Assembly (NCBI RefSeq): GCF_025725665.1 | Contig: NZ_CP107009.1 | Location: 4,030,001 to 4,094,000 of the forward strand | DNA length: 64,000 bases | DNA from: Halomonas sp. LR3S48 | Lineage (GTDB): Bacteria > Pseudomonadota > Gammaproteobacteria > Pseudomonadales > Halomonadaceae | Direction: 5' to 3' | In this document: piece after piece, positions 26,008 to 34,325 of the stretch | Numbering within the stretch: the first letter of the stretch is position 1 | Layout of the letters: each line of letters starts with the position of its first letter | Notes under the pieces: generated by a model | What the model was told of the DNA's origin: nothing | Databases searched by the model: none | What the model saw: only the letters and a program-made list of their open reading frames with translations | Translations under genes and position numbers: made by a program

Positions 26008-27585
26008 CTAGAGCAGCGGCTCCAGCCAGGTAATCCTGCCCAGCCGGGCACCCAGGCGACGCCAGAAGCCACCGGGCTCCTGCACCAGTCGCACTGTCTC
26101 CCCTTCGTGGACGGTCTGCCAGTGGAACCGTCCCGACGCCTGTTGCCCGACCCGATAACTCAGTGCCGGCGACTTGCCGATTTCCGCCATTGCTTGCAGC
26201 TCTGCCGCCAGGCTCGGGCTCGTGGCCAGCACGCCCACTTCGGTATTCCACCACACGGAACGAGGGTCGGCATTGGGCGAGCCTACGAACACACGATCGT
26301 CATCAATGGCGAGCGCCTTTATGTGCAGGGCGGAGGCCGATGAACCCACGCCGAATCCCTCGTCGTCGGATTCACTCTCGGCGCGCATTTCGTAGAGACT
26401 GACGCCACTGTCGAGCAGCGCTCTGCGGCGCACCTGGTAGGCGCCATGGACCAACGGCACGTCGGTGGCTTCGAGAGAATTGGTGAAGACCTCGACCTCG
26501 ACACCCGATTCGGCCAGTTCCCTCAAGCGCTGCGTGCCAAGCTCACCGGGCACGAAGTAGGCGGAGACGATCACCAGCCGCTCGCTCGGTTCACCGGCGT
26601 GCTCGAGCAGCTCACCGGCCATGGTGCGGGAAAACGTCGGGCGCCCACGCCATGCCGGCTTGCCCGGCGGGTCCCAGAGGGCGATGCCTTCTCCCCAGTG
26701 CAGCCTGCCCACCAGCGGGCCTTGCTCGGCATCGGCATAGCGCTGGCGCAGTTCGGAGAAGTAGGGCGAGTCGAGGTTGGCCTCGAACCACTCGACAAGC
26801 GATGCCTGCAGTTCACGCCAGGCCTCTCCATCCGCATGGTGATAGCGTCCGACGGGCTGCGCCAGGCCATGATTCCAGTAGAGATGGAAGCTGCGCGACA
26901 GCGGCTCTACCACGGGCCCGAGCACCATCAGGTCAAGGTCGGTGAAATTGCGCGGCTCGCTGGCGCTGTAATATTCATCGCCCAGATTGCGCCCACCGAC
27001 GATGGCCAGGGCGCCATCGGCGATCCACAGTTTGTTGTGCATGCGACGATGCTGGCGGGAGGCCTGTGGTGCCGAGGCCAGCACCCGGCCCGTCAACGTC
27101 CCGCGGCCGAGGCTCAGCGCATTGTAGACGCGCACCTGGATATTGGGATGGCTATCGAGCGCGGCCAGCTCCTGCCCTTGACCCACGGCGCCCATGTCGT
27201 CGATCAGCAGGCGCACCTCGACGCCTCGATCAGCGGCACTCAGGAGGCGGTGCAGCAATAACCGGGTCGTCAACCCATCACCCATCAAGTAGGTCTGGAT
27301 ATCGAGGCGCCGATCGGCCTGCTCGCTGAGCAGCACGCGCAGGCTGAAGGCGTCCTGGCCGCTGGAAAGCAGGGCGAAACCGCTCTTGCCAGGGTGGGCG
27401 GAAGCGCTCAGCTGCGCCCACTGGCCCAGCCAGGTAGCTTCGCTCTCGGCAGTGGACAGCAGCGCCCCATGTTCACGCGGAGCCGACGTGCCGGCACACC
27501 CGAAAAGCAGGAACGCCATCAGGCCAAATAGTGCCAGGCGCCATCTGCGGGCTCGACTCGAGTCGCTGGGCTCAGGTTTCGTCAT
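26008..27585 (-). CDS. Phospholipase D family lipoprotein (ClsC/cardiolipin synthase-like)
   Basis: The 525-residue protein has a lipobox-type N-terminus (FGLMAFLLFGCAG) and two complete HKD motifs: HNKLWIAD followed by GG and HIKALAIDDDRVFVGS. Two HKD half-sites are needed for phosphatidyl transfer or hydrolysis. The layout fits ClsC-type cardiolipin synthases or related periplasmic PLD-like proteins; the substrate is not proved. The ATG at 27585 overlaps by 14 bases the end of a small membrane-protein gene, which suggests they are co-expressed; ATGs further upstream lie inside that gene. It is convergent with the PAS-PAS-GGDEF gene, with only 35 bases between stops. Confidence 0.83.
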   Translation of the reverse strand: MTKPEPSDSSRARRWRLALFGLMAFLLFGCAGTSAPREHGALLSTAESEATWLGQWAQLSASAHPGKSGFALLSSGQDAFSLRVLLSEQADRRLDIQTYLMGDGLTTRLLLHRLLSAADRGVEVRLLIDDMGAVGQGQELAALDSHPNIQVRVYNALSLGRGTLTGRVLASAPQASRQHRRMHNKLWIADGALAIVGGRNLGDEYYSASEPRNFTDLDLMVLGPVVEPLSRSFHLYWNHGLAQPVGRYHHADGEAWRELQASLVEWFEANLDSPYFSELRQRYADAEQGPLVGRLHWGEGIALWDPPGKPAWRGRPTFSRTMAGELLEHAGEPSERLVIVSAYFVPGELGTQRLRELAESGVEVEVFTNSLEATDVPLVHGAYQVRRRALLDSGVSLYEMRAESESDDEGFGVGSSASALHIKALAIDDDRVFVGSPNADPRSVWWNTEVGVLATSPSLAAELQAMAEIGKSPALSYRVGQQASGRFHWQTVHEGETVRLVQEPGGFWRRLGARLGRITWLEPLL

Positions 27586-27814
27586 CGTCGTCCGCCAGGC
27601 GTCGTGCCATGGCCTTGCGTGTCTTGTTGCGCCGGTAGAGACGTGCCAACGCCAGCGCCAAGGCAAACGCCACCATGGCGGCCAGCGTCACTCCCTGCCA
27701 GGGTCGGGCAGCCTCGCCCCCCATCACTGTTTCCAAGGTAATGATCAGGATGAAGCCCAGCGCCTGGCTGCCGATGGCCAGGGCGCGCAGGGTATCGAAC
27801 GACTTCTGTGCCAT
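27572..27814 (-). CDS. Small two-helix membrane protein (80 aa)
   Basis: The 80-residue product has two hydrophobic stretches (ALAIGSQALGFILIITLETV and VTLAAMVAFALALALARLY) and a polar C-terminus with basic then acidic residues (RRNKTRKAMARR, DDDDET). GGGAG is six bases before the ATG. It overlaps the downstream ClsC-like gene by 14 bases. I do not recognise a family. Being translated with a phospholipid enzyme, it may be an accessory membrane subunit (inference only). Confidence 0.65.
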   Translation of the reverse strand: MAQKSFDTLRALAIGSQALGFILIITLETVMGGEAARPWQGVTLAAMVAFALALALARLYRRNKTRKAMARRLADDDDET

Positions 27815-27948
27815 GAAGGCTCCCGCCGGGTGACAGTGCTGTCCGTGCGCAGTAGGCTTGCTTTGCCTGACGCAGTAATCTTCTGCAAGTGAATGATTCT
27901 ACCCGGTCTTGCCGTTTGCGCCGACCCCCCCTTCTCGGAGCTGAGCCA

Positions 27949-28749
27949 ATGGACGCCTTCGCCCTGGGCCCCGTACTGATATCCGTCCCGCGCCTGTACG
28001 CCATTGGCTGCGCTCTGCTGCTGTTACTCGCGGCATGGCTGCTGCTGGGGCTTTCATCCACCGTCCGTGCGCGCTGGTTCAACGGCCTGCTGCTGACCTG
28101 GCTGGTTGGCGCCCGCCTGGGCCACGTGGCCATGAATCTCGACGCCTATGCCGTCGCCCCGCTGGACGTGCTCAAGCTGTGGCAGGCTGGCTACCACGGC
28201 CTGTGGGGACTGCTTGCGGCGCTGATCTGGACCGGCTGGGCACTGCGCGACAGGCTGCTGTCCATGATCGGCGCCATGAGCCTGACCATTGGCGTCTCGG
28301 CGCTGTGGCTGGTACTCGTCACTCTGGCGCCGCTGGGCGGTGACATGCCTCTGCGCGAGCTACCCAACGTTACCTTGGAAAATCTCGACGGCGAGCTGGT
28401 CAACCTGCAGGATCTGCGTGGCGAACGCGTAGTGGTCAACTTGTGGGCCACCTGGTGTCCGCCCTGCCTGCGCGAAATGCCACTGCTGGCCGAGGCCGAC
28501 GAGCGCGAGGGTGTCAGCGTGGTGGTGATCAACCAGGGTGAGGAGCTGTTGCAGGTGGTGCGCTATCTCGACGAGCAGGAGTTGGCCTTCCGCTACTCGC
28601 TGCTCGACCCGAGCCAGGAAATGATGAAGACCATGGAGTCGCCAGGCTTGCCAACCACGGTGCTGTTCGACCGCGAGGGCCGCGCAGTGGAGCGCCACGT
28701 GGGCGAGCTGTCGCGGGCACAGTTGGACGGCTGGCTGCAGTCCCACTAG
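27949..28749 (+). CDS. Membrane TlpA-type thioredoxin with Lgt-like N-terminal domain
   Basis: This 266-residue protein joins a polytopic N-terminal part (residues 1-125, four hydrophobic segments) with a C-terminal TlpA/ResA thioredoxin domain. The redox motif is CPPC in NLWATWCPPCLREMP near residue 180, followed by a cis-Pro region PGLPTTVLF. The N-terminal part is similar in pattern to prolipoprotein diacylglyceryl transferase (LGPVLIS... start and VGARLGHVAMNLDAYAVAPLD) but is shorter, and the GGMSFHGG segment of Lgt is replaced by AGYHGLWG. It probably acts as a disulfide reductase facing the periplasm. The ATG at 27949 has GGAGCTGAG upstream. Confidence 0.8.
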   Translation: MDAFALGPVLISVPRLYAIGCALLLLLAAWLLLGLSSTVRARWFNGLLLTWLVGARLGHVAMNLDAYAVAPLDVLKLWQAGYHGLWGLLAALIWTGWALRDRLLSMIGAMSLTIGVSALWLVLVTLAPLGGDMPLRELPNVTLENLDGELVNLQDLRGERVVVNLWATWCPPCLREMPLLAEADEREGVSVVVINQGEELLQVVRYLDEQELAFRYSLLDPSQEMMKTMESPGLPTTVLFDREGRAVERHVGELSRAQLDGWLQSH

Positions 28750-28900
28750 AAGCACAGTACGAGCGGGCCCTACCATTTCCCGCTCTTCTCCACCAGCCTT
28801 AAGCCCGCGCAGGCTTTGCGTTAGAATCCCCCGCCCTGCTGCTGACGGAGTTCTCTTCGCAGACAGCATGCGCATCGTATTCAGCATCGACCGAGGCATC

Positions 28901-31843
28901 ATGAGCGACTTTTCTCCCGGCCAGCGCTGGATCAGCGACGGCGAGGCCGACCTGGGCCTGGGCACCATCCTGAGTTGCGACCACCGTAGCGTCACCGTGC
29001 TGTTCGGCGCCAGCCAGGAAACCCGCACCTACAGCAGTCGCCAGGCGCCACTGACCCGTGTGGCCTTCGGCAGCGGCGACCGGATCCAGTCCACCGAGGG
29101 CTGGAGCCTGACCGTCGACGACAGCAAGGAGGTCGACGGGCTGATCGTCTATATCGGCGAGGACGATCAGGGCGAGCTGCGCGAACTGCCCGAGGCGCGC
29201 CTGGCCGACACCATGCAGTTCGACCAGGCCCGTGACCGCCTGCTGACCGGCCAGGTTGATCGCAACGACTGGTTCGACCTGCGCTTCCGCACCCTGCACC
29301 ACCATCATCGCATCGAGCAGAACCCGGCGCTGGGCCTGGCCGGGCCCCGCATCGACCTGATCCCGCATCAGTTATACATCGCCGATGAAGTGGCGCGCCG
29401 CCACGCGCCGCGTGTACTGCTGGCCGACGAGGTGGGACTGGGCAAGACCATCGAGGCCGGGCTGATCCTGCATCGCATGCTGCTCACCGGCCGTGCCGAG
29501 CGCGCCCTGATCCTGGTACCGGCGAGCCTCACGCACCAGTGGCTGGTAGAGCTGCTACGCCGCTTCGCCCTCGAGGTAACCCTGCTCGACGAGCAGCAGA
29601 GCCTGGCCCAGGCTGAAGCCAATCCGTTCGAGTCGGGCCAACTGATCCTTGCCAGCCAGGACTGGCTGTTCGCCAACCCCCACCGCCAGTCGCAGGCCGC
29701 GGCCTGCGACTGGGACCTGCTGATCGTCGACGAAGCCCACCACCTCGACTGGAGCGCCGAGCAGGTCGGCCCCGGCTATGCCTGCGTCGAGCGCCTGGCC
29801 AAGGCCGTGCCGGGCATGCTTCTGCTGACCGCCACCCCCGAGCAGATGGGGCTCGAAAGCCACTTCGCCCGTCTGCGTCTGCTCGATCCGGACCGCTACC
29901 ACAGCCTGGATGCGTTCCGCGAAGAGGAGCAGCACTACGTGGAAGTGGCCCAGGCCATCGACGCGCTGGAGCGCCTGCCCGAAGCGGGCATCGAGGCTCG
30001 CAATAGCGTGGCCGCTGCGATCGACGAACCCGATAGCCTGGCCTTGCTCGACACCTTGGCCGATGCGGAAAGCAGCCCGGAGCAGCGGGACAGCGCTCGC
30101 GATCAACTACGCGATCAATTGCTCGACCGCCACGGCACCGGTCGGGTGATGTTTCGCAATAGCCGACGCCATGTCGGCGGCTTTCCCGAACGCCGCCTGC
30201 ACCTGGCATCGCTGGCATTACCCTCGGCCTACCGCCGCGTGTTACGCAAGCTCGAGCGCGACGAAGACTATCTCGACGAATTGCTGATCGAGACCGGGCT
30301 CGACCACCCCGACGTGCTGATCTACCCCGATGCCACCTACCGGGCGATATCCGACGCCCCGCTCAACGCCGAGCCCTGGTGGCAGATCGACCCTAGAGTT
30401 AGCTGGCTGCTGGAGCGTCTCGCGGACGAGGGCGAGCAAGGCTTCGCCAACGACAAGGTACTGGTGATCGCCCACGGTCGCGAGACCGCCCAGGGCCTGG
30501 CCGAGGCGCTGCGGGTGCTGGGCGGCATCCACGCCCCAGTGTTCCACGAAGGGTTGACCCTGATCGAGCGCGACCGCGCAGCTGCGGCCTTTGCCGACGA
30601 GGAGGAGGGCAGCCAGGTGCTGGTTTGCTCGGAGATCGGCTCGGAGGGGCGCAATTTCCAGTTCTGCCACCATCTGGTGATGTTCGACCTGCCGCAGCAT
30701 CCCGACCAGCTCGAGCAGCGCATCGGCCGGCTCGACCGCATCGGCCAGCGCCACGCCATCGAGCTCCATGTGCCGCTGTTCGAAGCCAGCCCCGGAGAGC
30801 GCCTGCTGCGCTGGTTCCGCGAAGGGATGGACGCCTTCGACGCGCCCCATGGCGTCGGCAACGAGCTGTTCGACGCCTTCGGCGACGCCTTGGCCGAGGC
30901 CCTGCTCGACGACGAGGCCCTCGACGACGTCATCAACGAGACCCGCATGCTGTTCGAGAGCCGCCTGGCCCAACGCGACGCCGGGCGCAACCGCCTGCTC
31001 GAGCTCAACGCCTGCCGTCCGGACCGGGCCGAGGCGGTAGCGGCGGCGATCCGTGAACTCGACGACGACCCGGCGCTACCGCGCTACCTCGATCAGGCGC
31101 TGGATATCTTCGGCATCGACAGCCACGAACTCGGCAGCGGCCTGCTGCACCTGCAGCCCAGCCCGCAGATGCTCGACGGCTTGCCCGGCCTGGCCAAGGG
31201 CGAGGAGGGTTTCACCGCCACGCTGTCGCGTGGACGTGCCCTGGCCCGCGACGACGTGCAAAGGCTCTCATGGGAACACCCTCTGCTGCGCGAGATGATG
31301 GGACGCATTCTCGACGGTGCCATGGGCAACACCGCCCTGGCACTGCTCAAGCATCCGGCGATACCCGCTGGGCGACTGATGGCAGAGCTGGTCTTTCGCA
31401 CCTATTGCCCCGCCCCCAGGCGGCTGCACGTCAACCGATTTCTGCCACCGACCGCGGTACGCGTGCTGCTCGACGAATCCGGCGCCGTGCTCAGCGATAA
31501 GGTCTCCTTCACCGGTCTGGCGAAAAACCTGCAGAAGGTCAAGAAGGCCATGGCTCGCGACCTGATCCGCAGCCGTCACGATCAGCTGCGGGAACTGCTC
31601 ACCCAAGGCGAGCAGGAGGCCGAGCGCGAGCTGCCGAGCATCGTCGAGACCGCCCAGGTGCGCATGCGCCGGGAGCTCGATGGCGAACTGGCCCGCCTGG
31701 AAGCACTGGCACGGCTCAATCCAGCGGTGCGCGAGGAAGAGCTGGAGGCGCTGCGCCGCGAACGCAGCGAGCTGGATACCGCCATCGACGGCACGCGGCT
31801 GCGGCTGGATGCGGTGCGGGTGATAGTCACCATCGGCGACTAA
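28901..31843 (+). CDS. rapA: RNA polymerase-associated SWI2/SNF2 ATPase RapA
   Basis: RapA (HepA) binds RNA polymerase and recycles it from stalled or post-termination complexes. The 980-residue length matches E. coli (968). The N-terminal Tudor-like part begins FSPGQRWISDGEADLGLG; the ATPase core has the Walker A DEVGLGKT at 176-183 and DEAH at 277-280, and motif V/VI appear as SEIGSEGRNFQF and QRIGRLDRIGQ. The C-terminal end matches E. coli RapA in general form (LNRFLPPTAVR, EALARLNPAVREEELEAL). I choose ATG 28901 with GAGG upstream; an ATG 11 codons before it would add non-conserved residues. It is convergent with the TIGR01777 gene, only nine bases from its stop. Confidence 0.96.
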   Translation: MSDFSPGQRWISDGEADLGLGTILSCDHRSVTVLFGASQETRTYSSRQAPLTRVAFGSGDRIQSTEGWSLTVDDSKEVDGLIVYIGEDDQGELRELPEARLADTMQFDQARDRLLTGQVDRNDWFDLRFRTLHHHHRIEQNPALGLAGPRIDLIPHQLYIADEVARRHAPRVLLADEVGLGKTIEAGLILHRMLLTGRAERALILVPASLTHQWLVELLRRFALEVTLLDEQQSLAQAEANPFESGQLILASQDWLFANPHRQSQAAACDWDLLIVDEAHHLDWSAEQVGPGYACVERLAKAVPGMLLLTATPEQMGLESHFARLRLLDPDRYHSLDAFREEEQHYVEVAQAIDALERLPEAGIEARNSVAAAIDEPDSLALLDTLADAESSPEQRDSARDQLRDQLLDRHGTGRVMFRNSRRHVGGFPERRLHLASLALPSAYRRVLRKLERDEDYLDELLIETGLDHPDVLIYPDATYRAISDAPLNAEPWWQIDPRVSWLLERLADEGEQGFANDKVLVIAHGRETAQGLAEALRVLGGIHAPVFHEGLTLIERDRAAAAFADEEEGSQVLVCSEIGSEGRNFQFCHHLVMFDLPQHPDQLEQRIGRLDRIGQRHAIELHVPLFEASPGERLLRWFREGMDAFDAPHGVGNELFDAFGDALAEALLDDEALDDVINETRMLFESRLAQRDAGRNRLLELNACRPDRAEAVAAAIRELDDDPALPRYLDQALDIFGIDSHELGSGLLHLQPSPQMLDGLPGLAKGEEGFTATLSRGRALARDDVQRLSWEHPLLREMMGRILDGAMGNTALALLKHPAIPAGRLMAELVFRTYCPAPRRLHVNRFLPPTAVRVLLDESGAVLSDKVSFTGLAKNLQKVKKAMARDLIRSRHDQLRELLTQGEQEAERELPSIVETAQVRMRRELDGELARLEALARLNPAVREEELEALRRERSELDTAIDGTRLRLDAVRVIVTIGD

Positions 31844-31852
31844 GAATGACAA

Positions 31853-32755
31853 TCAAAGAATATCGGCGAGAGCCTGCTCCAGCGTCGGGAAGCGGAACTC
31901 GAAACCGGCCTCGAGCAGGCGCACCGGGCGCATGTCGGCGCCGGTCAGCAGCAGGCGTGCCATTTCGCCGAAGGCGGTCTCCAGCACGACTGCCGGCACC
32001 GGCATAACGGCGGGGCGGTTGAGCTGCTTGGCCAGGGAGCGGGTAAACTCGGCGTTGGTGACGGGATGCGGCGCGCTGCCATTGAACGGCCCGTCGAGAT
32101 CGTCACGCTCGATCAGGAACAGAATGCTACGCACCAGATCCTCGCGGTGGATCCAGGGCATGTATTGGTTGCCGTCGCCGAAACGCCCCCCCAGCCCCAG
32201 CTTGAACGGCGGCAGCATCTTCGCAAGGCTGCCACCCCCCGTGTCCAGCACCAGGCCGGTGCGCAGCAGTGCCACCCGGGTACCGAAGTCGGTCGCCTCG
32301 AGTGCGGTATCCTCCCAGCGCTTGCACAGACGATGGGCGAACTCGTCGTGGGGAGGCGTTTGTTCGCTGACTTCGCGGTTTCCCTGGTCCCCGTAATACC
32401 CCATCGCCGAACCCGACACCATGACCTTTGGCGCCTTGCCGCTGGCCTGCTCGAGTTGCTCGCAGAGAATCACCAGGTCGCGGGTGATATTGACCCGGGA
32501 GTCGATCAGGCGGTTTTTCTGCTCATCGCTCCAGCGCTTGGCTGCAATCGGCTCCCCGGCCAAGTTGACGATGGCATGCGGCGGCGAATCGACGAAATCG
32601 AGCACCGAGCGTCGCACGTCCGCCCCTTCGGGCAGCTTGCGCTTGGCGGCCTCGGGATCACGCGAAACCACCTGCGGGCGATGCCCCGCCTCCCTCAGGC
32701 GCTGACAAAGGCGCTGGCCAACGAAACCGCTACCTCCGGTAATCAAGACTCGCAT
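31853..32755 (-). CDS. TIGR01777-family NAD(P)-dependent epimerase/oxidoreductase
   Basis: The 300-residue protein begins MRVLITGGSGFVGQRL, a Rossmann nucleotide-binding start with GGSGFVG at residues 7-13, followed by the TIGR01777 signatures VNLAGEPIAAKRWS and SGSAMGYYGDQG. The C-terminal part has the PMPAVVLE-like DUF1731 region (PVPAVVLETAFGEMA). This family includes YfcH/SulA-like proteins of unclear substrate. GGAGGGAG precedes the ATG at seven bases. It is read divergently from the CbiX-type gene, and the shared intergenic region has a TATACA/TGTACA element like the one upstream of the MerR gene. Homologues occur near photolyases in other gammaproteobacteria, which favours a light-responsive role. 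Confidence 0.88.
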   Translation of the reverse strand: MRVLITGGSGFVGQRLCQRLREAGHRPQVVSRDPEAAKRKLPEGADVRRSVLDFVDSPPHAIVNLAGEPIAAKRWSDEQKNRLIDSRVNITRDLVILCEQLEQASGKAPKVMVSGSAMGYYGDQGNREVSEQTPPHDEFAHRLCKRWEDTALEATDFGTRVALLRTGLVLDTGGGSLAKMLPPFKLGLGGRFGDGNQYMPWIHREDLVRSILFLIERDDLDGPFNGSAPHPVTNAEFTRSLAKQLNRPAVMPVPAVVLETAFGEMARLLLTGADMRPVRLLEAGFEFRFPTLEQALADIL

Positions 32756-32794
32756 TCGACTCCCTCCGCATTCGGCCGCTTCGCAGCCTCTCGT

Positions 32795-32811
32795 TATACA
32801 ACCGTTGTACA
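32795..32811. promoter_or_regulatory. TATACA-N5-TGTACA site in divergent promoter region
   Basis: TATACA (32795-32800) and TGTACA (32806-32811) overlap a TACAAC-C-GTTGTA dyad (32797-32809). A -10-like TATGCT lies at 32819-32824 on the + strand. The half-sites match those of the operator upstream of the regulator gene, but the spacing is five rather than twelve bases, so the assignment is tentative. Confidence 0.45.
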
Positions 32812-32900
32812 TCTCTGCTATGCTGCCGGCAACCGGGCAATTCAGGTGCAGCTCGACACCCCGCCCAGCCGCTGAACGTCGTGTTTCCGGGAGACCCGCC

Positions 32901-33281
32901 ATGTCCTACAGCCTGATCCTGCTCGCCCATGGCTCCAGCGACCCCGCATGGCGCGCCCCCTTCGAGCGGTTCCACGAGGCGTTGGCCACTCGCATGCAGA
33001 CGTCGCTGAAGCTGGCCTACATGGAGCTTAGCGAACCCTCGCTGGAAAGCAGTGTGGCCGAACTCACTTCGGCCGGCATTCGGCGCATCGAAATCCTTCC
33101 CTTGTTCTTCGCCGCCGGACGGCACCTGCGCAAGGATGTCCCGGCCCAGGTCGAGGCGCTGAGGGCGAACCACCCCGATACCGAACTGACGCTACTGCCG
33201 CCCGTTGGCGAGCACCCTGCCTTCATCGACGCCCTGGCCGCCGTGGTTGCCGAACAGGCCGGAGAAGCATTGCCGACTTGA
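32901..33281 (+). CDS. CbiX/SirB-type chelatase-like protein
   Basis: The 126-residue protein begins MSYSLILLAHGSSDPAWRAPF and has PLFFAAGRHLRKDVP, the two conserved His-containing blocks of the small cobaltochelatase/ferrochelatase family (CbiX, SirB). These enzymes insert Co or Fe into sirohydrochlorin; a single-domain form of this length could be active as a homodimer. GGGAG precedes the ATG. It lies between the divergent TIGR01777 gene and the MerR-type regulator. No other cobalamin or siroheme gene is in the window, so a tie to tetrapyrrole chemistry around the light-response locus is only suggestive. Confidence 0.8.
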   Translation: MSYSLILLAHGSSDPAWRAPFERFHEALATRMQTSLKLAYMELSEPSLESSVAELTSAGIRRIEILPLFFAAGRHLRKDVPAQVEALRANHPDTELTLLPPVGEHPAFIDALAAVVAEQAGEALPT

Positions 33282-33297
33282 CCATGACCGCCATCAG

Positions 33298-33323
33298 TTG
33301 TACACCGCCCGCTTAGTGTACAA
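33298..33323. promoter_or_regulatory. TGTACA-N12-TGTACA operator upstream of the MerR/LitR-type gene
   Basis: Two TGTACA hexamers (33299-33304 and 33317-33322) are exactly 12 bases apart and extended to TTGTACA ... TGTACAA. The pattern matches the TGTACA-N12-TGTACA form I remember for LitR/PplR-type regulators, from memory and not checked. It overlaps a possible -35 (TTGTAC) and -10 (TACAAT), as expected for a repressor site, and is 66 bases before the regulator's ATG. Confidence 0.7.
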
Positions 33324-33388
33324 TATTCCTTGGCAGCGGCCCGAGCACCGTTGCCACGTAGCCAAGACAACACAAGAGGCAGGCGAGC

Positions 33389-34303
33389 ATGACCGAGAAG
33401 GGGGCCCACCGGGCCGACACACCGCTCTATCCTATCCGCGAGGTGTCACGCATTACCGGCGTCAATTCGGTTACCCTGCGCGCCTGGGAACGTCGCTACG
33501 GGCTGGTCCGCCCCAAGCGTACCCCCAAGGGGCACCGGCTCTACGCCCGCGAAGACATCGAGCGGGTCGAGCGAATCCTGCAGTGGCTCAGCCGCGGCGT
33601 GCCGGTCAGCCAGGTCAAGGAACTCATCGACCAACCACAACCCGTACCGGCCACCGAGCCTGCCTCCGGCGATTGGCCCAGCCAACGACGCCAGCTGATG
33701 GCGGCCATCGAGGCCCTCGACCAGGGCCAGATGGAAACGCTCTTCACCCAGAGTCTGGCACTCTATCCCGTATCTACCTGCCTGGCGGAGCTGTGGCAGC
33801 CGGTCTTGCGCGAACTCGAGGAGCACTGGGCCGACCAGCTCGGCGCCGCCCTGCAGCGCCGCTGTCTGGAGTCGTTCCTGCGCACCCGCATCGGCATCCG
33901 CCTCTACCATGCCAACCGATTGGCCAAGGGACCCGTACTACTGATCGCCCCGCTGCCCGACGACCCCGGCGCCCTATGGCTGCTGATGGCCGCACTCGCC
34001 GCCAGCGATGCCGGTTACCAGGTCCAACTGATGGACAGCGCCCTGCCCTTCGGCGAACTGCCACTGGCGGTCGAGCGCCTGCATGCCGCCGCGCTGATCC
34101 TGGTCAGCGGCCGCGCCGAGCGGGCTGACCTGATCCGTCGCCAGTTGCCCCGCCTCGCCGAGCAGCTCGATGCCCCCCTCGGCCTGTGCGGGCCGGTCGC
34201 GCGGATTCGTAGCGGCGATCTGGCCGACAGCCTGGTGGAACTGCTTGGCGACGACCTGCCCCTGGCCATGGCCCGCATGCGCCCCTTGATTCTCGACCAC
34301 TGA
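33389..34303 (+). CDS. MerR/LitR-type transcriptional regulator with degenerate B12-binding domain
   Basis: The 304-residue protein has an N-terminal MerR winged helix (YPIREVSRITGVNSVTLRAW, YGLVRPKRTPKGHRLY, residues 14-52). The rest resembles the helical and Rossmann cobalamin-binding domains of LitR/CarH photoreceptors: LWQPVLRELEEHWADQLG, then LLMAALAASDAGYQVQLMD. However the W-x9-EH motif reads W-x9-RR, and the His-containing GExHELGL loop reads DDPGALWL, so the lower cobalamin ligand is missing. This fits the B12-independent LitR class reported in pseudomonads that need a separate LOV protein (recollection). The gene is directly followed by a photolyase gene and has an operator-like site in front. 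Confidence 0.82.
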   Translation: MTEKGAHRADTPLYPIREVSRITGVNSVTLRAWERRYGLVRPKRTPKGHRLYAREDIERVERILQWLSRGVPVSQVKELIDQPQPVPATEPASGDWPSQRRQLMAAIEALDQGQMETLFTQSLALYPVSTCLAELWQPVLRELEEHWADQLGAALQRRCLESFLRTRIGIRLYHANRLAKGPVLLIAPLPDDPGALWLLMAALAASDAGYQVQLMDSALPFGELPLAVERLHAAALILVSGRAERADLIRRQLPRLAEQLDAPLGLCGPVARIRSGDLADSLVELLGDDLPLAMARMRPLILDH

Positions 34304-34325
34304 CCCCATCGCGAGGCAGCCGACC

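Noticed and set aside
28796..28832. A promoter before rapA (CTTAAG and TAGAAT)
   Set aside because: The -35 is weak and the spacing is 18 bases; not enough to call.
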